Origin: Yamagishiella unicocca
Lineage: Eukaryota; Chlorophyta; Chlorophyceae; Chlamydomonadales; Volvocaceae
Length of the DNA stretch: 64,000 bases
NCBI GenBank assembly: GCA_003116995.1
Contig: BDSL01000050.1
Coordinates: 310,001 to 374,000 of the forward strand
Direction: 5' to 3'
Shown: positions 1-10,328 of the stretch, piece after piece
Position numbering within the stretch: position 1 is the first letter of the stretch
Layout of the letters: the number at the start of each line of letters is the position of its first letter
Translations under genes and position numbers: made by a program
The notes under the pieces: model-generated
The model's input: only the letters and a program-made list of their open reading frames with translations
Database searches by the model: none
What the model was told of the DNA's origin: nothing

Positions 1-159
1 AGGATTTACCAAGGAAGAAGGCGGGTTGGGCATCCCGGCTTTTAGTCGACAGGAGCGCTTGTTTCCGTATCCCCTCGGGTTTCCTCCTTTGCCGTTCTTT
101 TATGTAAACCCCCTCCCCGCCATTCTCCCCACCCACTCTCCGTCCCTTCCTGTCTCCAG

Positions 160-556
160 GTGGACTCACTTCGACCCCAAGGTCCTCGACACGATCCGCG
201 AGATCCGCACGCCAGATGCCGTACGCACCCGGCTGTCCAAACTGTGCGCCCAGGAGCTCAACGGCGTACAGAACGTGCCCGCGTACCTTTACACGCTGCT
301 GTCCAAGCGCGGCAAGACCGCCAAGCAAGCCGCCGCGCAGAAGCAAATGCAGGAGCTGACCCTACGGCTGGCGGCGGCGCAGAGCGTCGGCGGCGGCGGC
401 CTGGGCGGGCTGGGCGGGCTCGGCATGGGCCTGGGCGGCCACGGCGCGGGCGCGCCATACGGTGCCGGCGGGCCGTACGGCGGGCCGTACGGCGGCGGAG
501 CCGGAGCTGGCGGTTACGGCGCGCTGGGCGGTTACAGCGGAATGTTCGGCATGTGA
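160..556 (+). CDS. 3' terminal exon of an unidentified gene with Gly-rich C-terminus (5' partial)
   Basis: The exon follows a pyrimidine-rich stretch and a clear acceptor (tgtctccag, AG at 158-159) and runs to TGA at 554-556, about 132 codons; the first base completes a codon from an exon outside the window. Residues 1-60 look like a small helical domain (FDPKVLDTIREIRTPDAV ... NVPAYLYTLLSKRGK). The pattern of an acidic/Leu helix followed by V-N-x-x-AYL and basic residues resembles the small helical domain of hnRNP Q/R-type RNA-binding proteins, but this is only a resemblance. A Lys/Gln-rich helix follows, and then a Gly/Tyr-rich tail (GGPYGGPYGGG, GGYSGMFGM) of the kind common in RNA-binding proteins. 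No RRM is visible in this exon. No TGTAA poly(A) signal was found nearby. The exon is well supported; the function is not. Confidence 0.6.
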
Positions 557-1114
557 TGATGGGAGGAGGTGTCGCAAGGCTTGGATTTGGTTTGTGAGAA
601 AAACATGTACGATGGTGGGACGAGAAATGATTCGTACGACAATTGTACGGATGGCAGCGAGCAGGCGTTGCGCCGGCCCAGGGTGCGGCATTAAGGAGCA
701 GGAGAGAGCAGCGCGTGCGTTCGCAGCGTTCCCTTGCACGAGCCGTGACGGACGGTGACGGGCGCGCAAGGCGGGGAGGACCACCGGGGCTGCGCGTGCG
801 GGCGCTCTTTCGCTCTTTCGTCCCCTTTTCGTGCAGCAGTGGCGGCGGCGGCGACGGCAGTTGAAGACTGTTCGTACACGACCCTGGTGGCGCCCCTGCC
901 GCCAGGATAAAGGTTGCTGTATCGTTTTGAGGTGGAAAAAAACCGGGGAGGTGGGGGAGGCGAGAGTGACTGTGGGTGAGCCATTGGGGCGCGTGAGGGG
1001 GGTGTATAAAACGCAACGTGGCGGGGGGGTGCAAGCAGCGACACCAGGACTGGGTGTTAGTTGCCGCAATCTTCATTTGAGGGGGTCACATAACAGTACG
1101 ACGGTTGGGTACTT

Positions 1115-1139
1115 GGTTGGTTAGTTGGTTGGTTGGTTG
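1115..1139. repeat. (GGTT)n microsatellite
   Basis: Interrupted tandem GGTT units (ggttggttagttggttggttgg). Confidence 0.85.
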
Positions 1140-2676
1140 TGGTCACGTTTACGCATGCAGCGACGATCGCTCAATTAGGACACTGATACTCCCTAGGGCA
1201 GGCCAGGACCGCATGGACTCGTGCGCTGCCAGATGCAGCTTGCATTCGTGTTTGCATCGTGCTTTAAACCTTTCGGGCGACTTTATACGGGGGACTAGCG
1301 GAACGGGCGATGCTAGGACGGGGACTTAAAACGAGCAGAGCTCGTGAGGGGCTGGCAGCGCCTCGGCTGTGCCGTTGGTACGGCAGGTGAGACCTCAGAT
1401 CTGTCATACCGTGCGTCGCCCACCAACGCGCGAGGGTTGGGGTGGGGGGTGGGGGTGGGGAAGGGCAGTCGACGCATCACGGGCACATACGAGCCATTAG
1501 TAAGGCGTACGTATGGTCGGACGGCAGGGGCATTAGTAGTAGTAACCACCACCATCAGATCCGTAGCCACCGGGTCGCAGCGCTGTTTTTACCGGTAGTC
1601 GTTTTGGTCGTGTTCGTGTGGCCAGCCCATTTTAGCTGTTTACAAGGACGCCGCATTCTTTCCTGTGGCTTGACCATTTTAGCTGTTAGGGAACGCCCGC
1701 ATTCTTTTCCTGTCTTCTTAGCGCGGCGCTGTCGACCCTCCACTCCACGCATATAAGGCCCTTTTGTGCAACCCCAGGAGGGGAGGGGAGAGAGGTCCAG
1801 GAGGGGAGAGCGCTCCTGGTGGCCACATGTTGCACACGTGGGATTGGTGGGTCGTACTTATCGGCTCGTCGAGTCGTACAAGTACGACACGACGGTTGCA
1901 ACGATCACGTGACCCTCCCATAAACGTCCCCCGGGTCTGCGGGCGAGTTGGGTTGTTGCTGGTGAGGAGAGAGGTTGTGCGCAGGCGGTCATTGCCGCGG
2001 GACATTGGGAGACCTTTTCGGCCGGTCGGCATGTGCCGTACCTCCCCCGTCCGCGTCGTTGTAGTCGTTGCCAACTGAAGCGGTTGCGCCAACAACGTCG
2101 AGTCGAATAACCCTGCGGGGGGTTGCTTTCCATTTGCCGACCAATGGGGAGTTCAATTTGTGGGCGGTGTTCTTTTCCGCGCCAACACCACCCGATGTGG
2201 GTATCTCTTCTCTCTACAGGTCTGCGCCCTTCATGGGGGGTTTCTAAGAGATAGTTGCGCGTTTGCGTAGGTTCGTTTGCGTCGTACGCCAGCCTCGTTG
2301 GGCGTGCGTGTGTGCGCGACAAATGGAGGCGTGTGTACAACAAGAGGTACTACAACACATGTGTACGACAAGTGGCACCAAAACACGTGTGTACGACATC
2401 ATTGCAGCATGACCAAGCCGTTTACATCGACCCTTGGCAAGGCAAACATGAGACAAGAGAATCTGCCGGGGCTGAGACTCTGTAATTCAAATCGCATCCA
2501 CTTGAGTCGTGTGAAGATGAGTCCGTCCATTTCTACCTAATCCATGTACGCGCCGCCGACCCCCACGGGTCCGCAACAAGGCGAGAGGTGCTTGTCGAGC
2601 TCGCTACCGGTCGTGCGGCAGATGGAAACGCGCCGTAGCAGCACCCACCAACGCAACCCGGAAACTTGAGGAGCAC

Positions 2677-2734
2677 CCAATCCATACGCCTGCGTCACCC
2701 ACGCGCTCCAATCCACACGCCTGCGTCACCCACG
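2677..2734. repeat. Two-copy 31-bp-period tandem repeat
   Basis: Two 27 bp copies (2677-2703 and 2708-2734) differ at one base; the core is cgcctgcgtcacccacg. Confidence 0.85.
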
Positions 2735-3378
2735 GGGCCCGCGGCCACCGCGGCGCCCTTCCCGCCGCCACCGCCGCGTGTAAAACACATCCTCAGCCAC
2801 GTCGTGCAAACGATCAGGGCGATCACGCCACATCCGACAGCAAGCGGAAAGCAACCGCCACTACGTGGCGCCGGTGCTGCTGCTCCTCCATTCTTGCGCC
2901 AGAGGCGCTCCTCATTCTTGCGCCAGAGGCAGCTGCCCCGCGACCACGACCGGCGTGCCGCCCTCTCCGTGCTCTACTCCTCATCCGCCACCCCGGCCCC
3001 ACTCCACGCCCTCCCGCCTCCCGCAACAACTGCCGGGCGTGCGTCGTCTGCGACCCGCAGCGCCTGTGTTCGGGTGGGTTCCCTGCAACATTACCCTCCC
3101 CGCAACCGGCCGCCTGCCCTGCGCTAACACCCCGGCTGCGTGCGCTAACACCCCGGCTGCATGCGCTCCGTCGCCCTCGCTGCACATCCTGCGCAGACCA
3201 AAACACCCCCCCAACATACACACACACATCCACCACCCCACTGCTCCGATGTGAACCCTTCCCCTCGGTCCCCTCAATGCCCCACCGGCTCGCCCGCCCC
3301 CCCACCGTTGGCCACAGGCCCCCACCCATCCAGGGTTTCCTCACCACTACCCCGCCCCACCCAGGTGCTGCTGCTGCT

Positions 3379-6300
3379 CTACATGATGGGCAGCGCTGCC
3401 GTGCCCAGGCGCTCCGCCAGGGCCACGTGCGCCCGCAGCAGGTCGGACAGGTAGGTGACGATCATCGAGTCCTGAGCGCGAGGACGAGGAGGAGGACGAT
3501 AAGGGGTAAAGACGAAAAGGGGTGAAGACGACAAGGGGTGGGACGATAAGGGGTGGGACGATCAGGGGTAGAGACGATAAGGGGTGGGACGATCAGGGGT
3601 AGAGACGACAAGAGGTGAAGACGACAAGGGGTGAGTACAAAGGCTCAAGACAAGGGGTCAGAACAAGTACGGGATGGGTCCGGTCCGGTTATGCCATCTT
3701 GGGTCAGCTTTGCAGCCAACTGCAGGGTCCCGCTGCATCAATTGTAGCCTAGGCATCACCGGTTGCGCTCCTGAAGGATAGTGTCCACCTTTCCGGCGTC
3801 TCTCCTGCCGCCCCCGCCAGCCGGTTCCCCCCCGCCATTGCCATGCGACTGCCGGGGGGCCCCGACCCGTCTCGCGCGGGTTTTAGAATCCCGCGCGGTG
3901 CCGTACGGCTCTCGCCCGACAACAACATCCGCTGATCCGCGCCCTCCCGCACTTGCCCTTGCCGCTCCTCCCTTCACCCGATATATACCTTTCGATATCC
4001 CTCCCTTCACCTGATACATACGTCTTGATATGCCTCCCTTCACGTGATACATCCTTTTCGACATGCCTCCCTACATACTTTTGATATCCCTCCCTTCACC
4101 CGATACATCCCTTCGATACACCTGTCTTCACCAGATACATATTCCCCGCGGCCGACTGCTTCGGGAACAAGATGCGAGGTTTCCGGCACCCAATCTGTAC
4201 ATATTCGACGGGGTTTCGGAGCAGCGAGTTCTGTACGTATTCTACGGGGTTTCGGAGCAGCGAGTTCCGCACCTGCACGCTCTCGTTGAAGAGGCGCTCG
4301 AAATCTGGGCGAGCCAGGTGCGGCACCATCGCAAGAGTATCCGCCAGGTACCGGCCGATGGCGGGGTCTTTGGTGGTCTTCCCGGACTGCGGGGCAGCGG
4401 GAGGGGCGGGGGGCCGTGAAGACCCGGTTACACGACATAGTGCGTCTGGAGGGGGAGGGGGTTGGGAAGCGGGGGGGAGTGCTGCTCCCTGCGAGCCAGA
4501 CTGCGGGGCAGCGGGAGGGCTGGGGGGCCGAGAAGACCCGGTTACAGGACATAGTGCGTTTGGAGGTTGGAAACTAGGCTGGCGCATGGGTGGTGGAGGT
4601 GGGGCTTGGGGCAGCATCATGGAGGGCGCGAGCGGAGCGCGAGCGGCGAGGGGAGTCAGGATAGGGCTCAGTGTGTAGGGGTTCTGCCGGGGTGCCGAAG
4701 CACACCCGCATCAAGAACCCACGTCAAGAAGCCGCGTCAAGAAATGTCTGGAAGTTCCTAGAAGCAGACGCAACCCCCTGCCACTGAGCTGGACCCCTGC
4801 ACCTCCACCCTGTGAACAGCCAGCCAGCTGGCTCCCTCCGCATCACCTCCGCACCCTTTAACACACCTGTGTTGAAAAGGGTCTGCCCATTCTAGCCCCC
4901 TCGTGTCCCTCCGACCCCCTTCACCCCCTCCCCCCCGATCCACATACGTACAACATGCTCGGGAGCAAACCGTTAGCGAGCCAAACCGTCTGTCTGAGAC
5001 GCAGACAGCCAATGGTGGACCATGGACCCCTGACTGCGACCCACCCAATACAAGCCGCAGGGTAGTGCAGAAGAGACGCCAGCCACCCGTGCCCACTGCT
5101 GTGCTGCCGCAACGGCCGAGTTTGCTTATACCCGAGCACACGGACCCCCGCACAATGAGGAGGATCATCCCGCAACCCAGCACACCGGCTGTCCTACCCA
5201 AAACCGCGCCTCGCCGTCCCACGCGCCGCCCACCCCGGCACAATTTCAGCGAAGACCCGCGGTGGACACATTTCTGCCGATGCGTACACGCGATGAGGTG
5301 AGATGAGCATGGGCATTTAGTGAGACTTGTTCAGACAACAGAGCGGTAACTTTCTGCGCATCACCGTCGCCGCACGGCTCAAACACTGGCGATCGCTCCG
5401 GGGGGCCTACAGAAAAGAACCGGATACTCGACGGTTCCGGGTGTGTGTGGAATGACCGGATACCAGCTTTGGGCTGCCCTGGCGGGGACAAGACATCCCA
5501 CTCTGCTCTCCGATGGACGAAATTTCGCCCCTCACAGTCCCAACCGAGGTGGCCCAAGCCAGATGGCCCAACCCAGATGGCCCAACCCAGATGGCCCAAG
5601 CCAGATGACCCAACCCAGATGGCCCAACCCAGATGACCCATTCTGCACCCACCACGACGCTCTCCACGTAAGTCGAAGCGCGCGCCACCAGTTCCGCTAG
5701 GCGGCTCATGGACGCCGCCAGGGTCTCCGTCTCGTCGGTGAACGACTTGTTGGCTGCCTCCTTCTTGTTCTCCGGGCTGGGGTCGTTAAACCCCGTGAGC
5801 ATCAGCTCGGCTAGCAGGGCGGAAGTGGAGCAAGGCAGGATACTGGGTCGGCGGCCAGGGACGGCACGGAAGAGGCTCCAGGGGGCGCAGGGGCGTAGGC
5901 ACGTTCGCGCCGTCAGCCTGCCGCACGCCCAGGCCTACCTCAGGGCGGTGGCCAGCCTTAGACTGAGGGTGCCGATGCATGGGTCTAGACGGGAGCAAGG
6001 GGTGCCACCAACCAACAACATGGCCGTAGGCTCAAACCTACTGCTTTCCTGCCCGCACACCCGCCGAGGCCCCCGACATCATTTCGCCAACCCACCTCCA
6101 ACGCGCTCAATGTCACCAAAGATCGTGTCGCAGGGAATTTCCACAAACTCCGTGGCCAGGACCTTGTCGCCCAGGGCCAGTGTGCGCGACGTGTACGCCT
6201 GGACGCTGAACTTCTCGTCTTTGAGCGTCGTATCGACGACCATGTGCACCTGAAGTCATTATTGCGTATATCATATTCAGCCGCTGCTTGCCGAGAACAA

Positions 6301-6781
6301 CCCCGCTCCTCTCGCTGGGAGTGTCAATTGCCAGCCGCCAACTCACTGGGTGTGTGGACTCCTTGCTGTAAAACTCCTGGATCAGCGCATCGCTGTTGTA
6401 GAGCTCAGAACCGGTAGCAAACCTACGAGACGGTGCGCGTGAGACTCCCTGTTCTGCTTGCTTGGCGCGCAAAGGCACTTGCTGCCGCCGCGCTTACCAG
6501 CCCACAATGGCCTCGTGCGGGGCCACTTTTTGATGCAGATCAAACATCGTCTTGTGATGGACAACATCCACCATGACTTGCTCCGAGCTCTCGTTGTGCG
6601 GCACCACATAGCAGTTCTTCACCTCGATCACATTGTCAACGACAACGCCTAGTAGAGTGCCGATCACGCGGTCTTGGTGTTCCTTTCGCCTCGTGTAGGC
6701 ATCGCAAATTGCAAAGAGGACTACCGGGTGAACCTTGACGGAAACACTGCTGGCGCTGGGCAAGAGCACTGTCGCTGCCAT
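3379..6781 (-). CDS. EIF3F: Eukaryotic translation initiation factor 3 subunit F (MPN-domain protein)
   Basis: Non-catalytic MPN subunit of the eIF3 complex, which helps load 40S ribosomes onto mRNA in the cytosol. Exons on the - strand: 6781-6498, 6422-6347, 6249-6096, 5810-5653, 4386-4273 and 3471-3379. All have GT-AG borders and compatible phases, giving 292 aa, the usual length for plant eIF3f. Family marks: VHPVVLFAICDAYTRR, RVIGTLLG, VPHNESSEQV (the eIF3f signature in place of a JAMM metal site), HPVHMVVDTTL, DIERVG, and the C-terminal helices GRYLADTLAMVP and VTYLSDLLRAHVALAERL. The HxH of active MPN+ proteases is absent, as expected for this subunit. The start ATG sits in gcgcgATGGcag with no upstream in-frame alternative. 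The exon 3/4 junction joins G|CC as Ala (ERVG-AELM); an apparent exon near 5950 does not fit the phase. The fourth and fifth introns are filled with minisatellites. Confidence 0.95.
3485..3640. repeat. Minisatellite (gacgataaggggt family) in last eIF3f intron
   Basis: About ten degenerate 13-17 bp units: gacgataaggggt, gggacgatcaggggt, agagacgacaag. They lie just upstream, in gene sense, of the last exon's acceptor. Confidence 0.85.
3966..4150. repeat. About 33-bp minisatellite in last eIF3f intron
   Basis: Five to six degenerate copies built on ccctcccttcacccgatac followed by atacctttcgatat. Confidence 0.85.
4196..4267. repeat. Two-copy 36-bp tandem repeat next to a splice donor
   Basis: Units 4196-4231 and 4232-4267 share tcggagcagcgagttc. 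The array begins five bases inside the intron from the donor of the fifth eIF3f exon (exon end 4273). Confidence 0.85.
4383..4565. repeat. Direct duplication (about 69 bp, 114-bp offset) spanning a splice acceptor
   Basis: Copies 4383-4451 and 4497-4565 share ctgcggggcagcgggagg and gaagacccggttaca. The first copy includes the real acceptor of the fifth eIF3f exon (ccccgcag before TCCGGG). The second carries a matching pseudo-acceptor (ccccgcag before TCTGGC). Confidence 0.85.
5550..5640. repeat. 14-bp minisatellite in an eIF3f intron
   Basis: Six to seven copies of agatggcccaaccc with few variants, close to the donor of the exon ending at 5653. Confidence 0.9.
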
Positions 6782-9700
6782 CGCGCAAGCCTGGGTTAAG
6801 CAACTCGGTTATGGGATCAATTGTGATAGTAATGTGCCGTCATATGTGGAAATGAGGAATGGCAGAAATGCACGTAGTCAAAGCGCGGCGGCGCCTGTGT
6901 GCCGTACACTTTGGGGCAGCCTGCATACTCCTGCCATAATAGCCTGCGTGAAGATGAAAATAAACGTTAATTATGGGTACATAGTAGCTTACCTAAATGA
7001 GCCTGGGAAGTAATCACGACCGCGGCTCGCTCGAAAGGCAAAAAGCAAAGAGTTCGGACGACAAAGTATATCGAAAGCATACGTTCGGAATCCTTACTAT
7101 AGTGGCTGCGATTGCGTGGATTCGTAGTGTCCGGCTATGTCGCAAGTACCTAGGCCAAGGTGCCGGTACTCCTGGAAGCCCGGGGTCCCGGCTCATGCCA
7201 ACGGGCAACTAGGCTCTTTGCCGCTGGCAGCTTTGGGGCGCTTTGGGCCCGAGGGGGCCGAGCGTCCTTATGTGGCACTTAAGGCGTTTCACATGGCAGC
7301 AACCGCCCTCAACCGCCAGCGCTCTCACAACCCTGGGCGCGCCCTGTGAAAATCCTTGAGGTGCTGTACTAAAACCCAGCGCAGTCAGTCAATCCCCTCT
7401 CATGGTATGTGTCTCGTTGCTTGGGGATCCAAGCTGCCCCCAGGGTCCACCTAGGTCCCCCCTGTGCTGGTTCGTACAGGTTCGTATCGACGGACAGAAC
7501 ACATGTCGATATCCCCGGTAGCCCTCACTGGCCCTCGCTGGCCTGGCTGGAATGATTTATCCAAAGTCCCCTGGGAGCTGCATCCCGCTTGTTGTTTTCG
7601 CCTTCTAGGGACTTGTCGATCCACTTTAGCTCCGACAGGGCTAAAAAGATGGGTTTTCCGGGGGTTGCCGTACTTCACCCTCTCCCTACCTGCATTGTTT
7701 ATTATCGCCCCGGTGGGGCTCTAGCAGAGTGTGTAACGGAGTCTTTGCAGAAAACCATGGTTTTCCTTGTAAAGTCGGAAAACCGATACGTTTTCCCACA
7801 CGTAGCAGCCTGCTGATACGGTCCATGACCAAGGGGCAAACCATTCCCCGCCTTTACTAGCTACTTGTAGCTTCCACATTTCACAGAGGACGTCTTCTTG
7901 GCAGAGCCCTAGCGATGCTGTGACGGCGCATGGTTAAAGGCACGTTAAGGTCGTGCTGGGGTCGAGCTGGGTCGAGTGTGATCCATATACTTGTTTGGCG
8001 GGGAAGGCTTGGGGCAACCGATGGAGGCGACCAGGCATTCGCCAGCATACGTGTGTAGTGATGCATGTCAAGGAAGTAGTTCATGATATCGTCATCACGG
8101 CTGCTTGTTCTGTAAGGCACAGGAAGGCACAGACGAAAACTCACTAGCACACGGGGTGTCCCTTTGCAAGTGCGACCTTTCTTCGTGAACAAGTGCAAAG
8201 CTTCCCCTTCACCGTAACACATCGTAACACGCCCATTACAGCTGTGAACTCATATGTGCTGTGCAAGGCATTATAGCTGTGAACTCATATGTGCTGTGCA
8301 ACGCAGAACAAATACCAGTCGAGCTCCCCCCCAGGGCGCGTCAGTTTACTGCGCCAGTTTTATATAGGAGCTTTGGGGTAACATGGGGACTTTTGCGTAG
8401 CCGTAACGGCTGTCAGGACCAGCGCCCAACCAGGACACAGAGCAGGCATAGTCTTGGTAGCCTTGGGGTCAAGGCGGAGCTGTGAGGGGGGGCTGGGACG
8501 CTTTAGAAATTCGCTTAAGCATGCCTGCTAGAACCGTAATGGAAATGCAGGCCCTGAGCCGAGAGGCGCCCAACGTCCCGAAAACGGGTGAGCACAAGCT
8601 GCCGGTTGCCGACAAAAAATGCTCGAGGTTCAAGTGTGCAGCAAATGTGCGGTAGCAACTAAAGAAACCATGAAGCACAATAACCGCGGATAAAACTGGT
8701 AGAAATCTAACGCCTTCGCGGGGGTGGACTGGCGCCGTTGTTCAAGGTCACTTGTCCTTCAAGTCATCGATAGCATCTTACCAGGAAGAAGCATGTAGCC
8801 GTCATGCAGCTCATGCATGTCACAAACTGCGTTGTGGAACTGAGACCCATCGTTCATGTTACAATGCTGCATCGGGTGCCTCTCGTACGGCGCCCGCAGT
8901 TGGCGCTCTAGGCAGCTTTCATTTTACACAACCCCAATACTTACACCTATACTCATATAGACGTGCACGTTTACGGCAGTACCTATTGTTTCAGTCTGAA
9001 CGCTCTCTCCCGCTCTCATAGTAGGGCCCCAAGCTTGGGTGCCAAGCGCCCAGCGTCTAGCAGCCGGGAGGCTGATCTCAGCATATTGAGCATAGCAAGC
9101 TGGAACGCTGGCGGCCTGAACAGCCGGCGCAAGAATGAAGGGCATACGAGAGGTTGGTGCGAAAGGGTTGAGGGACGGGCTGTACCCCTGCATACTAGCG
9201 GCGCGGCTGAGGGCCTCAGCGCGTTGGCCTTCCGCTTCAATGTGTGTTTGGCCGTCGGCATGGCGGCGAGCTGCGGGGCGGCGCAGGGTTGTGGGCCTAC
9301 CGACACACACCGGCGGTCATGATGCCTCTTCCCCCTATCGCGTCTGTTGCCAGCGGCAAGTAGGGACCCCGCACCCTGCAACACACCTCCGTACTATCCA
9401 TATAGGATGTTGCGATGTATCGGCCGGTTTTGTGGGACGGCCCTGCGGTGTTCGTTGTTGAGTCACACGCCATTTCCCCGAGGCCGCATCCTGGCAAGGG
9501 CCGGGGTGCGGCTGCGACCCGAACCCGACGCGCCAACAACCCTCCCTAGTCACGGTTGTACCATGCCCGCAAATCTTTTGGTATTTGAGGATCGACCTTA
9601 CGCGCTTGAGCGTGGCGGCACATGTCGCGCGGTACCAAGCAGCGGTACTGTCTGTGCGCAACCGCGGCACTTACAAGCCATGCAGTTCAGCAATTTCCCG

Positions 9701-10328
9701 CGTTGTTGACTTGTGTCAACACGATGTAGGTTAGGACTCAGCCGGCGGGGAAGTTTGTGGCAGACCTGGCACAACCCTTATTTTCGACAACGCTTGCGAA
9801 TAGGCTCGGACTGCCGCTCTTGAAACTGCGGCGCAAGCACGGGCGGCACACGCTTTTTAACTACTGATCTATCCAACATACAGCATATTAGCATTATCGG
9901 TGATGTATTATTTCACCTTCCACTTGGCGCTTACGCCAACACGGCCCCGACGTCAGACAACCGTCACAAGCACTCTACACCACACCGTACTTCCTTCATA
10001 GCCTTAACTTTGAAACAACGAGTTGCAGAAGCGCGATCGGGCGCTACTGTCGGCCTAGCTGTGATTCTCACCCGCGACGCGACGCCGTACAATTTGGATC
10101 TATGCCGTACTGTCGTCTACCCCCACCCCTTAGATACCATGGCCCCGCACTGCCGTTGATGGGCGCTCGCAATCTCGCCCATTGGCGAAGAGCTCAAAAG
10201 TCCCCGCCGCCCTCTGGGCGGTTTGACACGGGTGGTCTGGGCCCTGACGTGGCCTGCCGTACGGCTACAGCTTACTCGTGACCTGACCCACATCCCGCCT
10301 TCGACCCGTGCCCACGTCGCATCACCAG
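6782..10328. other. 3.5 kb with no recognisable gene; flanks the eIF3f and JmjC 5' ends
   Basis: This stretch lies between the eIF3f start codon and the first supported JmjC exon, which point away from each other, so both promoters should be here. It has more A+T than its surroundings (for example 6950-7100 and 9850-10000). Open frames are short and unlike known proteins. One stretch (9068-9139) translates as a peptide resembling the start of a LINE endonuclease, see findings. The first exon of the JmjC gene probably lies in the last part. Confidence 0.5.
8231..8303. repeat. Two-copy tandem repeat of about 36 bp
   Basis: The core agctgtgaactcatatgtgc followed by tgtgcaa occurs twice in tandem with two mismatches before the core. 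Confidence 0.85.

Larger units (their letters stand above)
557..3378. other. Spacer between convergent genes; no supported gene
   Basis: This 2.8 kb lies between the 3' end of the + strand gene and the 3' end of the eIF3f gene on the - strand. It must hold both 3' UTRs. Open frames here are short, lack splice support and have no recognisable protein similarity. It contains a GGTT microsatellite, two copies of a 27 bp sequence near 2.7 kb, and close direct duplications near 2885-2930 (ttcttgcgccagaggc) and 3121-3165 (gcgctaacaccccggctgc). GTACGAC-type words recur, for example near 636, 1097, 1873, 2369 and 2389. Confidence 0.5.

Noticed and set aside
2666..3127. Pro/Arg-rich open frame on the + strand
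   Set aside because: Low-complexity GC-rich DNA with direct duplications, no splice sites or domain; it probably overlaps the eIF3f 3' UTR.
5880..6000. Extra eIF3f exon near 5950
   Set aside because: Its phases fail on both sides. Direct joining of 6096 to 5810 gives ERVG-AELM and the expected length.
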